DNA of 64,000 bases from Dyadobacter beijingensis DSM 21582 (GTDB lineage: Bacteria; Bacteroidota; Bacteroidia; Cytophagales; Spirosomataceae): positions 1,403,176-1,467,175 of the forward strand of contig NZ_KB907787.1 in the NCBI RefSeq assembly GCF_000382205.1, in the 5' to 3' direction. Positions within the stretch are counted from its first letter, which is position 1. Each line of letters begins with the position of its first letter. The notes beneath the pieces are model-generated. The model had not been told where the DNA came from and ran no database searches. It saw nothing but the letters and a program-made list of their open reading frames with translations. A program made the translations under genes and the position numbers. Positions 1-9,564 of the stretch are shown here, piece after piece.

Positions 1-615
1 AAATTCCGCATTAACACATTTACCCATATCCTGGAAGGTTATAAAATGGCCGACGGTATGCAGAAACGCGGCATCGGCGGTTCGACATTCGCCGACTGGT
101 GGGCGTACAAAATGGAGGTAAAAGAGGCGATACCGTACAATGCGGCATTGATGTACCATGAAGGCGTGACCGTCGCGATCAACTCGGACGACGCCGAAAT
201 GGCCCGGAGATTGAACCAGGAAGCCGCCAAGACGGTCGAATACGGTGGAGTGCCGGAGCAGGAAGCCTGGAAGATGGTGACGCTTAATCCGGCGAAGCTG
301 CTGCATGTGGACGACCGCATGGGCAGCATCAAGGCCGGTAAGGATGCCGATCTGGTACTCTGGAACGCGAATCCGCTTTCCGTTTATGCAAGACCGGACT
401 TTACGATGGTGGAAGGGGCGATTTATTTCGACCGTAAAAAGGATGAGGAAAAGCAGAAGCAAATCGTGATCGAACGGGAGCGCCTGATCCAGAAAATGCT
501 CGGCGAAAAGGCGGAAGGCAAGCCTACCCAGAAACCCGAATCTACCAAGCCGCATATGTGGCATTGCGAAGATGTGGCGGGTATCCACTCGGAGCATGAT
601 CACACCGGTAACTAG
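1..615 (+). CDS. Amidohydrolase family protein, C-terminal part (cut by window start)
   Basis: This is the C-terminal part of an imidazolonepropionase-like amidohydrolase. The reading frame is open from base 1, so the true start lies outside the window; the first internal ATG at 46 is not the start. The visible part carries an SDD motif in 'AINSDD', where the family has its metal-binding aspartate, and the usual C-terminal return to the small beta domain ('GSIKAGKDADLVLWNANPL'). The tail is charged and includes His-rich 'HSEHDH'. A second amidohydrolase begins 30 bases downstream in the same direction, so the two are probably cotranscribed and secreted together. The substrate cannot be told. 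The family call is secure. Confidence 0.85.
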   Translation, partial: KFRINTFTHILEGYKMADGMQKRGIGGSTFADWWAYKMEVKEAIPYNAALMYHEGVTVAINSDDAEMARRLNQEAAKTVEYGGVPEQEAWKMVTLNPAKLLHVDDRMGSIKAGKDADLVLWNANPLSVYARPDFTMVEGAIYFDRKKDEEKQKQIVIERERLIQKMLGEKAEGKPTQKPESTKPHMWHCEDVAGIHSEHDHTGN

Positions 616-645
616 TACTCGTTCAGGATATTCAATTTGACAACA

Positions 646-1947
646 ATGAAAAAATATACATTAATCGCCAGCTTGCTCCTCGGAATGACCGCCGGAGCAC
701 AGGCGCAAAACCCGGCCCCGGCCAAGCCGCAAACGAAGCCGGTCGTGCTCACGGGTGCGACCATTCACGTAGGGAACGGTGAGGTGATCCAGAATGGCGC
801 TATTGCGTTTGATAAAGGCATTATTACGCAGGTAGGCCAGGCTGGCTCGGTAAGCGGCCCGGCAGGAGCGGAGACTGTCGATGTGAAGGGTAAACATGTT
901 TTTCCAGGCATTATTTCGCTCAATACGACCGTCGGTTTGCAGGAAATCGCCTCCGTAAGGGCTACGGTCGATTACCGCGAAGTAGGAGAGATCAACCCGC
1001 ACGTGCGTGCGCTTGTGGCGTACAACACCGATTCGGAGGTTATTCCGACATTGCGCGGCAATGGTATTCTCGTGTCGCAGTCGGTGCCGCAGGGTGGTGC
1101 TATTTCCGGTTCGTCGTCGGTGTTTTACAGCGATGGCTGGAATTGGGAAGATGCCGTGCTGAAAAAGGATGACGGTATCTGGCTCAGCTGGCCGCCGTTT
1201 TTGGCGGGAAGTTTCGATAACGAGACATTCACTTACGCCGTCAAGCGAAACGAAAAGCGCCAGGAGACGATCAATCTATTTAAACAGACTTTCGCCGAAG
1301 CCAAAGCCTATTCGGAAATCGCTAATCCGAGCCCGGTAAACCTGCGTCTGACCGCTATGAAGCCGCTTTTTGAGGGGACTGCCAACCTTTACATCCGCGC
1401 CGATTATGCGAAAGACATTATCGAAGCCATCCGTTTCGCAAAGGAAGCCGGTGTGAAAAAGATCGTGATCGCGGGCGGAAACGAAGCGCATAAGGTGACT
1501 GCATTCCTGAAAGACAACCAGGTGCCGGTGATCATCAACACCACCCACCGCCTGCCCGAAGGCGTCGATGAAAATGTGTATTTGCCCTATGAGCTTCCGG
1601 GAATCCTGCACAAAGCGGGCGTGAAAGTGGCCGTTACCTACGCCGACGAATGGTGGCGCACGCGTAACCTGGGCTTCCTGGCCGGTACGGCATCGGGCTT
1701 CGGTAATGTTACACCGGAAGAAGCGCTCCAATTCATCACCCGCAACGCTGCCGATATTATAGGTGCCGGCCAGCTCGTCGGGACGCTGGAAAAAGGGAAG
1801 CAGGCTTCCCTCATCGTTTCGGAAGGCGACATCCTGGATATGCGCGGAAACGTCGTCCAAATGGTTTATATCCGCGGCGGCAAAGTCAACCTCGACGACA
1901 AGCAAAAGCGGCTTTACGAGAAGTATAAGGATAAATACGGCAAATAA
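646..1947 (+). CDS. Secreted amidohydrolase-like protein lacking the HxH metal motif
   Basis: A 433-residue protein with an N-terminal signal peptide (MKKYTLIASLLLG, cleavage near AQAQ), so it acts in the periplasm or outside the cell. I chose the ATG at 646 over an in-frame TTG at 637 because MKK followed by a hydrophobic run is a normal signal start. It has the amidohydrolase frame: a beta domain, 'KHVFPGIIS', a TIM-barrel-sized middle and a C-terminal 'GTLEKGKQASLIVSEGDILD'. Where active members have PGxIDxHxH, this one has PGIISLNTT, so the first two metal histidines are missing. It follows a more standard amidohydrolase by 30 bases and may be its partner subunit. The fold is clear; the activity is uncertain. 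Confidence 0.8.
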   Translation: MKKYTLIASLLLGMTAGAQAQNPAPAKPQTKPVVLTGATIHVGNGEVIQNGAIAFDKGIITQVGQAGSVSGPAGAETVDVKGKHVFPGIISLNTTVGLQEIASVRATVDYREVGEINPHVRALVAYNTDSEVIPTLRGNGILVSQSVPQGGAISGSSSVFYSDGWNWEDAVLKKDDGIWLSWPPFLAGSFDNETFTYAVKRNEKRQETINLFKQTFAEAKAYSEIANPSPVNLRLTAMKPLFEGTANLYIRADYAKDIIEAIRFAKEAGVKKIVIAGGNEAHKVTAFLKDNQVPVIINTTHRLPEGVDENVYLPYELPGILHKAGVKVAVTYADEWWRTRNLGFLAGTASGFGNVTPEEALQFITRNAADIIGAGQLVGTLEKGKQASLIVSEGDILDMRGNVVQMVYIRGGKVNLDDKQKRLYEKYKDKYGK

Positions 1948-1970
1948 TCGCCGGTAGTACTGAAATACAA

Positions 1971-2004
1971 AAAAGCCATCCGTTTTGAAGCGGATGGCTT
2001 TTTT
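1971..2004. terminator. Bidirectional intrinsic terminator
   Basis: An 8-bp stem (GCCATCCG with CGGATGGC) with a short loop is flanked by A4 and T6. It lies between two convergent genes ending at 1947 and 2021, so it can end transcription both ways. Confidence 0.85.
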
Positions 2005-2020
2005 GCATGATCATGAATAG

Positions 2021-2860
2021 CTAATCCTCCACAATCAGGTAAATACCATCCTCTGCTATTCGGATCATTCCCTGCTTATACAATCCGCCAATTGCCTTTT
2101 TGAAAACTTTTTTGCTGATTTTCAATTCCTTGTAAATGTCTTCGGGCGAAGAGTTGTCCGAGAGGTTAAGAAATCCTTTACCTCTTTTTACGGCATCGAG
2201 GATTTGCTGCGCGACGGGTTCTATCACTTCGTAGCCGGTCTTTTGCAGGCTGATATCCAGCTTGTTCTCTTCGCGGATTTTTTTTACATAACCTTTCAAA
2301 GAGTCGCCGATGTTGAGCGGCTGGAACACTTCGTTGGCGTAAATGAGGCCTTTGTGGTATTGATTTACCACCACATTATAACCCAAATCGGTTTTTTGCC
2401 AAACCAGCAAATTCACTTCTTCCCCTTCCTGAACCGTCAAACGCTCGTTTTCGAGGAATTTGTCGATTTTGGTCGAGGCCAGCAGGCGCTGTGTTTTTTG
2501 GTCCAGATAGAGGAATACCACATGCCATTCGCCGATTTCCATGGGCTTGCCTTGCTCACGGAAAGGTACGAAAAGGTCCTTAATGAGGCCCCAGTCGAGG
2601 AATGCACCGTATTCGGAGACATCTTTCACTTCCAGGAAGGCAAATTCGTTCCGGATGATTTTGGGCGTCTGGGTGGTCGCCACGGGGCGGTCTTCCGAAT
2701 CGAGGTAAACGAAAACCTTGATCTGGTCGCCGACCTGCATCTCGTCGGTGATATATTGGTTGGGCAGCAGCACTTCTTCACCTTCCACATCGCTCAGGAA
2801 CATGCCTACGCTGGTGACCCGTTCGATGGTGAGGTAATTGTATTTTCCGATAAATAGCAT
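2021..2860 (-). CDS. cvfB: S1-like RNA-binding protein, CvfB family
   Basis: A 279-residue protein of the usual CvfB length. CvfB proteins bind RNA through S1-type OB folds and affect expression after transcription. I see an N-terminal S1-like domain ('VTSVGMFLSDVEGEEVLLPNQYI'), a second ('LEVKDVSEYGAFLDWGLIKDLFVP'), a third around residues 130-200 ending in 'KKIREENKLDISLQ', and a C-terminal winged helix ('SPEDIYKELKISKKVFKKAIGGLYKQG'). It is cytosolic, with no signal peptide. It stands alone between a convergent terminator and a receptor gene that points the same way. The start at MLFIGKYN fits the family. Confidence 0.88.
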   Translation of the reverse strand: MLFIGKYNYLTIERVTSVGMFLSDVEGEEVLLPNQYITDEMQVGDQIKVFVYLDSEDRPVATTQTPKIIRNEFAFLEVKDVSEYGAFLDWGLIKDLFVPFREQGKPMEIGEWHVVFLYLDQKTQRLLASTKIDKFLENERLTVQEGEEVNLLVWQKTDLGYNVVVNQYHKGLIYANEVFQPLNIGDSLKGYVKKIREENKLDISLQKTGYEVIEPVAQQILDAVKRGKGFLNLSDNSSPEDIYKELKISKKVFKKAIGGLYKQGMIRIAEDGIYLIVED

Positions 2861-2908
2861 TATTCAAATGTCGAGGTTTGGGCACAAAGGTAACGTTTTC
2901 GCACCGAT

Positions 2909-5317
2909 TTACTCTTCGTCGTTTCCGTCACCGCCCTGCTTGTCGAAATTCTGCTTCTCTTTGGAGCGGTTCAGCCGGTAGGAAAGCGTCACGAGAAACT
3001 GCCTGGGCCGCCATTGGAATACCGAATAGGAATAATATCCCGCGTTTTCCGTAATGCTTCGGCGTTTTTGAGAATTAAATAAATCACGCACGCTCGCCGT
3101 AAGCGTGCCGCGACCTTTGAGAATATCTTTCGACAAACCGAGGTCGATAAAGTAGATCGACAAGTCCCGACCCTGCGTGGTGCGCCTCGGCGCGCGGTAA
3201 TTAAACGACGTCTGGAAATCCACGGAACCGAACAGCGTAATGCGTGACGAGAAGCGGCTTGTCCAGGAATAGGTGTCGCTTTTATATAGTTTATCATTGT
3301 AGTACCCCTCATTCATCGCCCTGAAAATGTTGGCGTTGGCCGTCATTTTCCACCACGGTGCAGGGTCGTAGGTGAGGTTGAACTCGAAACCATAGGAGTC
3401 GCCCGTCGAGAGGTTAATGGGCGTAATGGTGGTGAAACCGGTAGAATCCACGGAAGTAATATTCTCCACCACGCCCAGCCTGCGCCGGTAGTAAATACTC
3501 GAAAGGAGCGTGCCCTTGTTCATGTTTATCAAATGCCCGGCCTCGAACGAATGCGTAAATTCCGGGTTCAGCAGCGGGTTGCCGGCGCGGAAAACGCGCG
3601 AATCGCTGAAATTTGAGAATGGCAGCAAATCGCGGAAATTGGGGCGGCTGAGGCGGTAGCTGTAACTGAGCTGGAGAGTCTGCTGATCTTGCAGTTTGTA
3701 GGACAAATGAATGCTCGGGAACACATTGAAATAGCGCCGGCGGTTTGCCTGGGCCGTTTTTTTAAGTTCGGTGAGAATGTCGGTGTACTCGCCGCGCAAG
3801 CCTGCCTGCACGAATACTTTGCCAAACTGGTTGCTGCCCATCACGTATGCGGCATGGATTTTCTCGTCGTAAGCGAGCCGGTTATCGTATTCGGGCAGGA
3901 TAACCCAGTAATCGGCCTCGCGGAGCTGGTGGACGGAGAAATCGTTATCGAGCAGGCGGATGGAGGTTTTCAGACCGGCTTCCAGCTTGCCGTCCTTGCC
4001 AAGCGGGTGAATGTAGTCCAGCTGGGCCAGGAAGTTCTTTTCATCCTCGGTATTGTACGACCGCTGGCGAATGTCCACGGAATTGTCGTTGGCCACCTCG
4101 TGGTATTTCGAAGCCTCCGTTTCGTCACTCAGGATGTATTTGGCGTCGAACGACAGGCTCTGGCCTTTTCGTTCGAATGTTTTGCGGTAGTTCAGTGCCG
4201 CCTCGATATTGGTACGCGGTTCGGTTTCGTCCTCCGAACGCGTCACCGTGCGCGTGAGAAGGTTATTCATGTCGAAATCGCGGTATTCGAGGTTCGATTT
4301 ATTGTCGTTGTGCGATTTGCGCAGGGATAGCGTGGCGGTGAGGGTATTGTAGTTATTCAAAAAATAATCGAGGCCCACGCGGAAGTTGTTGGAATAGCCG
4401 GAGCGGTTACGCCTGTTGGTTTGCTCGTATACAAAGCTCGTATCCGCGCTGTTGTATTCCTGCCGCGAATTCCCACGGCCGGGGCCGTCTCGGTACATCC
4501 AGCCATAGTTTGCGATCAGGTTCACCTTCTTTTTGCGGTAGTTGACATTGAACGAAGCCCCGAAATTGGAAGGATAACCAGCAGTACCCGTGAATGTACC
4601 GTTAAGGCCATAGCGGATATTTTTCTTCATTACAATATTCAAAATCCCTACTTCGCCTTCCGCATCGTACCGCGACGACGGGTTGGTAATGATCTCCACG
4701 CTCTCGATCAGGTCGGCCGGGATTTGCCGCAATGCTTCCGCAGGGTTCAGCCCCACCATACCCGACTGCTTGCCGTCGATCAGGATGCGCACATTGCCGC
4801 TGCCGCGTAAAGCCACGTTTCCCTCTACATCCACCGTCACCGAGGGCATATTATTCAGAATGTCGGACGCATTGCCGCCAATGTTTGCGAGGTCTTTTCC
4901 CACATTGAAAACGCGCTTGTCCAGTTGCAGGTCCATCTGGCTTTTTTCGCCCTGTACAACCAGCTCGTCCAGCGTGCGGGCGTTCGAAGTAAGACTAATC
5001 GTGCCTAATGCTACCGGCTGTGCAGCTACCCGCACGTTTGGGATGATCTTTTCATCCATAGCCAGGAATGTGATCTTGATCAGGTAGCTTCCCGGTTCGG
5101 CAGGAATGGTGAATTGCCCGTTCTCATCGGCAGTACCGCCTCCCGAAATGCTGGAATCCTTCGCGGCAAGCAATGCGACGTTGGCGAACGGAACCGGCTT
5201 TTTGTCCTGGTCTTCGAGCTTGCCGGTAATGGGGTAGGTCGTAGCCGGTTCCTCCTGTGCGTGTAGTGTGAATGACAGGAGCATTAGGAGTGAAACGATG
5301 AGTAATGTTTTTTTCAT
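2909..5317 (-). CDS. TonB-dependent receptor, outer-membrane beta-barrel family
   Basis: An outer-membrane protein of about 802 residues. Order of parts: signal peptide (MKKTLLIVSLLMLL, ending ...LHAQ), a carboxypeptidase-regulatory-like domain ('ITGKLEDQDKKPVPFANVALL'), a plug domain ('NIGGNASDILNNMPSVTVD', 'GNVRILIDGKQSG'), then a long beta-barrel rich in aromatic strands. The start at 5317 (MKKTLL) is preferred over the in-frame ATG 15 bases upstream. The barrel matches the OMP_b-brl type rather than SusC, and no SusD partner is present. The ligand is not predictable; peptides, metals or siderophores are possible. The gene stands alone, with about 120 bases of non-coding DNA upstream. Confidence 0.88.
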   Translation of the reverse strand: MKKTLLIVSLLMLLSFTLHAQEEPATTYPITGKLEDQDKKPVPFANVALLAAKDSSISGGGTADENGQFTIPAEPGSYLIKITFLAMDEKIIPNVRVAAQPVALGTISLTSNARTLDELVVQGEKSQMDLQLDKRVFNVGKDLANIGGNASDILNNMPSVTVDVEGNVALRGSGNVRILIDGKQSGMVGLNPAEALRQIPADLIESVEIITNPSSRYDAEGEVGILNIVMKKNIRYGLNGTFTGTAGYPSNFGASFNVNYRKKKVNLIANYGWMYRDGPGRGNSRQEYNSADTSFVYEQTNRRNRSGYSNNFRVGLDYFLNNYNTLTATLSLRKSHNDNKSNLEYRDFDMNNLLTRTVTRSEDETEPRTNIEAALNYRKTFERKGQSLSFDAKYILSDETEASKYHEVANDNSVDIRQRSYNTEDEKNFLAQLDYIHPLGKDGKLEAGLKTSIRLLDNDFSVHQLREADYWVILPEYDNRLAYDEKIHAAYVMGSNQFGKVFVQAGLRGEYTDILTELKKTAQANRRRYFNVFPSIHLSYKLQDQQTLQLSYSYRLSRPNFRDLLPFSNFSDSRVFRAGNPLLNPEFTHSFEAGHLINMNKGTLLSSIYYRRRLGVVENITSVDSTGFTTITPINLSTGDSYGFEFNLTYDPAPWWKMTANANIFRAMNEGYYNDKLYKSDTYSWTSRFSSRITLFGSVDFQTSFNYRAPRRTTQGRDLSIYFIDLGLSKDILKGRGTLTASVRDLFNSQKRRSITENAGYYSYSVFQWRPRQFLVTLSYRLNRSKEKQNFDKQGGDGNDEE

Positions 5318-5452
5318 GACGGCGTGTGCCACATCCGCAGGCGGTGGCCCGAGAATATGTTAGGTTGAAGGTGAGCCGGTTAGATTAGAAAGCCGGGTAA
5401 AGGTTTAATGACTTTTTAATCTTCATGAAAATAAATTGCGTGCCAGTGTTCG

Positions 5453-6190
5453 CTAGTCGGCCGGCGCGTCTATCTGGCTCATCTCCTGGGCCTTTCGGAG
5501 TGTTTCCATACTGCCGATGTCGATCCAGTATCCGCTGGTATGCGGCACGCCCACCACATGCTGGCCGGCCTGCAATGCGGCCTGGACCAGTTGCCAGCCT
5601 TCGTAGGCAATGCCTTTGGGCATGAGGTTCAGGATGTTTTGGTTAAAAAGGTATACGCCCGCATTGACCATCCATTCATACTCGGGTTTTTCGTCGAAAC
5701 GCCGGATACCGCCGTCGGGGCCCATTTCGAGCACGCCGTAGGGGACCTTCATCAGGTTGGAAACAGCCAGGACGGCCATGTCGGCGCGGTGAGAGAAGTA
5801 ATGCGTGCAAAATCCGCCGATATCGAAATTGGAATAAATATCACCGTTGATGACGAGGAAATGCTCGTGCGGCCAACGCTTTTCGAGCGTCACGGCGCCG
5901 ATGCTGCCCATCGAAATGCGCTCATGGATGTACCGGATCGAAATGCCCAGCTCGCGCCCGTCGCCGAGGTAACCCATCACCTGCTCGGCCAGATGGCCGA
6001 CCGAAATGTGGATTTTTCGTAACCCGTTCGCGGCCAGATGATCGATCAGGTGGCGGATAATGGGCTTGCCGGCCACGGGAATGAGCGATTTGTGGGTATT
6101 GTCGGTAAGGGGTTTCAGGCGGGTACCCTTGCCGCCTGCCATGATGATGACGTTCACGGGCCACGCGCCCGACTCGGTGTTCCAGTGCAT
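5453..6190 (-). CDS. Sugar-phosphate nucleotidyltransferase
   Basis: A 245-residue NTP-transferase. It would couple a sugar phosphate to a nucleoside triphosphate to give an NDP-sugar. The signature MAGGKGTRLKPLT near residues 16-28, 'HKSLIPVAGKP', the metal aspartate in 'INGDIYSNFD' and 'GYWIDIGS' near the C terminus are all present. It is the last gene of a leftward operon, 7 bases after the DegT gene. The start is uncertain: the ATG at 6190 gives an 11-residue lead before the strand, while a GTG at 6157 would start directly at VNVIIMAGG. The context points to the activated sugar of a surface glycan; the exact sugar is unknown. Confidence 0.85.
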   Translation of the reverse strand: MHWNTESGAWPVNVIIMAGGKGTRLKPLTDNTHKSLIPVAGKPIIRHLIDHLAANGLRKIHISVGHLAEQVMGYLGDGRELGISIRYIHERISMGSIGAVTLEKRWPHEHFLVINGDIYSNFDIGGFCTHYFSHRADMAVLAVSNLMKVPYGVLEMGPDGGIRRFDEKPEYEWMVNAGVYLFNQNILNLMPKGIAYEGWQLVQAALQAGQHVVGVPHTSGYWIDIGSMETLRKAQEMSQIDAPAD

Positions 6191-6197
6191 GATTTCG

Positions 6198-7346
6198 TTA
6201 GTTCAGGTGTTTTCGGATGGCATGACAAACGCGCTGCAACTGCCCGGCGGAGATCGACGTCGAGCAGGGAAGCATGATCCCGCGGCGGGAAATGGTGGAC
6301 GATGCGTTCGTGCGGCTCACATACAAGTCTTCACGAAAAACAGGCAGTTCATGAATGGGCGTCCACAACGGTCGCGTTTCGATCTGCTCGGTCGTTAATG
6401 CGGTGAGCAGCCCGCGGCTATTGTCCGTCAGCATGGCCGAATGCCAGTAATTCGAGTCGGTGCCGGGTGTGAGCTGCTGGAATGTGACATTGCATTGCGC
6501 TAGTTGTTGTTCATAAAATGCCGCCGCATTCTTTTTGACCTGTACAAATGCGGGTAGCTGTTCCATCTGCGCGCAGCCCATCGCTGCCAATGGGTTCACG
6601 AGCCGGAAATTGAAACCCAGGCTGTCGTGAATGTATTCGGTAGCATGGCTTTTGGCCTGCGTAATGAGGTGCCGCGCGCGTTTTGCCAGTATGTCGTCGT
6701 TGGTAAGGATCGCGCCGCCGCCGGCCGTAGTGATGATTTTGTTACTGTTGAAACTCATCGTCCCCAGCAGCCCGAACGTGCCGGAATGCTTCCCTCCTTT
6801 GAATGAACCCAGCGAGCAGGCGGCATCTTCCACGACAGTTAATGCAAACTGCTTGGCAATGGCCAGCAGCCGGCCCATTTCGCACACATTGCCCAGCAAA
6901 TGCACCGGCACGATCGCCTTGATACGCCGGTGGTTTTCGCGGTGGAAGCAGCCGCCGTGGTTCTGGTAGGTATGGTTTTCCAAAAAGTCGAGCATCAGGT
7001 CCAGGTCCAGGAGCCACGTCGCAGCGTCGATATCGATCATTACCGGGTCGGCGCCGAGGTATTTGACCGCATTCGCCGTGGCCACGAAAGTCAGGTCCGG
7101 TACGAGCACCAGATCGCCTTTTTCCACGCCCGCGAGCGTGAGCGCGACCTGCAATGCGCTCGTGCCGTTGCTGACGCCGATGGCGTGCGCGGCGCCGGTA
7201 TAGTCGGTTAGCTGCTGCTCGAACCGACGCAGGAAACTGCCGCCCGACAGCCAGTTGGAATCAACGGCTTCGGCCATGTATTGTTTTTCGCGACCGTTGA
7301 GATTCGGCTCGCAAAGGGGGATAGGGGAGGGTTTAGACGTTTCCAT
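6198..7346 (-). CDS. DegT/DnrJ/EryC1 (LegC-like) sugar aminotransferase
   Basis: A 382-residue PLP-dependent aminotransferase that would transfer an amino group to a keto sugar nucleotide. Visible features are 'SGGSFLRRFEQQLTDYTGA', 'VSNGTSALQVAL', the PLP-contact 'VVEDAACSLGS' and the Schiff-base lysine in 'SFNSNKIITTAGGGA'. The length matches the family. It overlaps the epimerase by 14 bases upstream and is followed 7 bases later by the nucleotidyltransferase, so the three are translationally linked. Together they suggest synthesis of an amino sugar, possibly of the legionaminic or related type. The LegC-like assignment is an inference from N-terminal resemblance. Confidence 0.85.
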   Translation of the reverse strand: METSKPSPIPLCEPNLNGREKQYMAEAVDSNWLSGGSFLRRFEQQLTDYTGAAHAIGVSNGTSALQVALTLAGVEKGDLVLVPDLTFVATANAVKYLGADPVMIDIDAATWLLDLDLMLDFLENHTYQNHGGCFHRENHRRIKAIVPVHLLGNVCEMGRLLAIAKQFALTVVEDAACSLGSFKGGKHSGTFGLLGTMSFNSNKIITTAGGGAILTNDDILAKRARHLITQAKSHATEYIHDSLGFNFRLVNPLAAMGCAQMEQLPAFVQVKKNAAAFYEQQLAQCNVTFQQLTPGTDSNYWHSAMLTDNSRGLLTALTTEQIETRPLWTPIHELPVFREDLYVSRTNASSTISRRGIMLPCSTSISAGQLQRVCHAIRKHLN

Positions 7347-8319
7347 ACCGTGCGCTCATCGGTTCGCTGATTACCTGTTCGCGGAAAAGGGATGCGATTT
7401 CCGTAATGCCGTTCGGAACGGTTTTCGAGATTTCGAACCCAAGTACATTTTTGATTTTATCACAATTCACCTTGTAATCCCGCGGATCGGTCACTACCGG
7501 GTGATAATTCACCTCCAATGAAGGGATCGCCTTCCCGATTTCAGCAGCGAGCATTTTCTTGGTATAATTCTGGCCCGTATCGCCCACATTGAACGCCTCT
7601 CCATTCACTTTGCCGGCATCGGCCGTGAGCGCCATTTTCACGGAGCGCGCCAGGTCGCTCACGTGGCAGTAGGGGCGCCAGAAATTTTCGCCGTAGATCA
7701 GCAGCGGTTTGCCCAATGCCGCGTCGCGGGTGAATTCATTGACCGTCAAATCGAAGCGCGGCCTGGGCGAAATGCCATAAACCGTCGAAAAACGAAGAAT
7801 AGTGCGTGTGATAGTGCTGTTTTCCTGGCTAAGCAGATATTTTTCAAAGTTGACCTTTGTCTCCGAGTACAGCGAAATCGGGTTGAGTTCCGCAGTTTCG
7901 TCGAGTAACGCGTCGGCGACGGCCATTTTGCCGTAGTTGCTGCATGTAGAAGCGAATACAAAGCGTTCGATGCCGGCTTCCTCACATAGCTCGTACAGGC
8001 GCACGGACGCATGCCAGTTGACTTCCAATGCAAGCTCGGGGTACTTCTTGCACGGCGGCTCGCCGACGATTGCGGCCAGGTGGCATACGTAATCCACACC
8101 CTGTAATGCATTGCGGACGTCGTCGTCGTGGCGGAGGTCGCCTTTGATGAATGTGAATGCAGGATTGCCCCAGAAGCTGAGCAGCGATTCACCTCCGAAC
8201 GAGAGGTTATCGAATACGACTACGCGAAAATCGTCCTGTAACAGGACCCTGACGAGCTCGGAACCGATATACCCCGCGCCGCCAGTCACCAGTACTGTTT
8301 TGCTTTGCTTGTTAACCAT
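7333..8319 (-). CDS. NAD-dependent epimerase/dehydratase (extended SDR)
   Basis: A 328-residue extended short-chain dehydrogenase acting on sugar nucleotides. The Rossmann motif GGAGYIGSELV is at residues 13-23, the catalytic Ser/Thr is in 'FASTCSNYG', and YxxxK appears as 'YSETK'. 'ISPRPRFDLTVNEFTRDAA' and 'YCHVSDLARSV' are typical of NDP-sugar epimerases. It overlaps the glycosyltransferase by 8 bases upstream and DegT by 14 bases downstream. It probably supplies the keto or epimerised intermediate used by the aminotransferase. Confidence 0.88.
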   Translation of the reverse strand: MVNKQSKTVLVTGGAGYIGSELVRVLLQDDFRVVVFDNLSFGGESLLSFWGNPAFTFIKGDLRHDDDVRNALQGVDYVCHLAAIVGEPPCKKYPELALEVNWHASVRLYELCEEAGIERFVFASTCSNYGKMAVADALLDETAELNPISLYSETKVNFEKYLLSQENSTITRTILRFSTVYGISPRPRFDLTVNEFTRDAALGKPLLIYGENFWRPYCHVSDLARSVKMALTADAGKVNGEAFNVGDTGQNYTKKMLAAEIGKAIPSLEVNYHPVVTDPRDYKVNCDKIKNVLGFEISKTVPNGITEIASLFREQVISEPMSARYGNV

Positions 8320-9475
8320 GTAAGGATACTTTGTGAAATGATTGAATTAGTTCTTCCGTAATAATGTCGGGCGACCATTGGTCGATAATGGCCTTACCGT
8401 TGCTGCCCATTTGCCGGAACTTGGCCGGGTGGTCCATGAACCACAGCAGCTTGCCGGTAAAATCTGCCTCGTTGTGGGGATCGAACCGGAAGCCGTTCAG
8501 GCCGTCGATCACCAGATCGTGGGCGCTGCCGCAGCGCTCCGAAACCAGTATGGGCATGGAATACACCATCGCCTCGTTCGTCACAAACCCGAATGGCTCG
8601 AACGTGCTCGGCAGCACGGCCACATCGGCCAGCGTGTAGCGGATCGGCACTTCGTACCATTCGCAGGGTTCCATCCACTGCGCCCAATTGTCGCCGCCCA
8701 GCGAGCGGACCAGTTCCTGCAACTTCGGTTTCTGATTGCCTTCCCCGCTGAGGATCAGGCCCCATTCGTGGCCGTTGGCGGCGCTGTTTTTCGCTTCGTG
8801 GAATGCCCGGATGAACATATCCAGGTTTTTGCGTTCGACAAAGCGGCCTGCATACAGAAAATTGTATTTCGGCAGGCCCGTTTTCGCCTTCCGCTGTTCA
8901 CGCAGGGGGAGCTCCCGGGTAAAAATTTCGAGCAGCGCATCGTTATCGACGCCCACGTTTTTGACACTCATGATCCTGTTGCGGGGCACGCCCAGTTTCT
9001 GTGCATATTCGGCCGCCTTCTGGCCCAGGCACACGAGGGCGTCGCATTGGCTGAGGAATATTTTCTTTAAATCCTCTTTCCACCAGACCCGCCGCCGGCT
9101 GATTTCGCTGCTCTCGAAATCGAGCACGATTTTGATGTTGCGGGATTTGCAGTAAGCCATTACCAGCCAGTAGGACGGATCGTAATAGCCATTGAGATAG
9201 ACAATGCCGGGCCGGTGCTGACGTAGCGCGGCGAGTAATTTCTTCGCTTTTTCCACGTGACCGATGTGCTCGATCGCCTTGCCGGGGAAAAGGACTTCGT
9301 ATGGATATGTATGAATGCTGAGGTCGGTTTTGAGGCCGAGCCTGCTCAGTTCGCTGAATGCAAGTTGGAGAACAAAGAAATCGGTGCCTTCCTTTTGAAG
9401 CCGCTGATGGAGTTCAGTGAAAATTTTGGCCTTGTAGTGCGACCAGAGGATATTATGTATGGCCAGTATTTTCAT
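8312..9475 (-). CDS. Glycosyltransferase family 4 protein
   Basis: A GT-B glycosyltransferase of about 387 residues and the first gene of the sugar operon. I set the start at ATG 9475 (MKILAIHNILWSHYKAK) because the N-terminal beta strand begins there; the longer frame to 9550 adds a non-family lead. The GT4 hallmark E-x7-E is visible as 'EPFGFVTNE', preceded by 'FLYAGRFVERKNLDMFIRAF' and 'LILSGEG'. It is cytosolic or membrane-associated and transfers a sugar to a surface-glycan acceptor. It overlaps the epimerase by 8 bases. Confidence 0.87.
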   Translation of the reverse strand: MKILAIHNILWSHYKAKIFTELHQRLQKEGTDFFVLQLAFSELSRLGLKTDLSIHTYPYEVLFPGKAIEHIGHVEKAKKLLAALRQHRPGIVYLNGYYDPSYWLVMAYCKSRNIKIVLDFESSEISRRRVWWKEDLKKIFLSQCDALVCLGQKAAEYAQKLGVPRNRIMSVKNVGVDNDALLEIFTRELPLREQRKAKTGLPKYNFLYAGRFVERKNLDMFIRAFHEAKNSAANGHEWGLILSGEGNQKPKLQELVRSLGGDNWAQWMEPCEWYEVPIRYTLADVAVLPSTFEPFGFVTNEAMVYSMPILVSERCGSAHDLVIDGLNGFRFDPHNEADFTGKLLWFMDHPAKFRQMGSNGKAIIDQWSPDIITEELIQSFHKVSLHG

Positions 9476-9564
9476 GGATCGGGGCTTTACATGTGTGGAC
9501 ATGCCCCGATTGGAAATCAATGCACGGTTACGGAAATTTTTTATCCGCAACCGTGCCTATGGCC

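Noticed and set aside
3689..4330. A 213-codon open frame on the plus strand
   Set aside because: It lies wholly antisense to the TonB-dependent receptor gene and has no recognisable domain; a shadow of GC-rich codon use.
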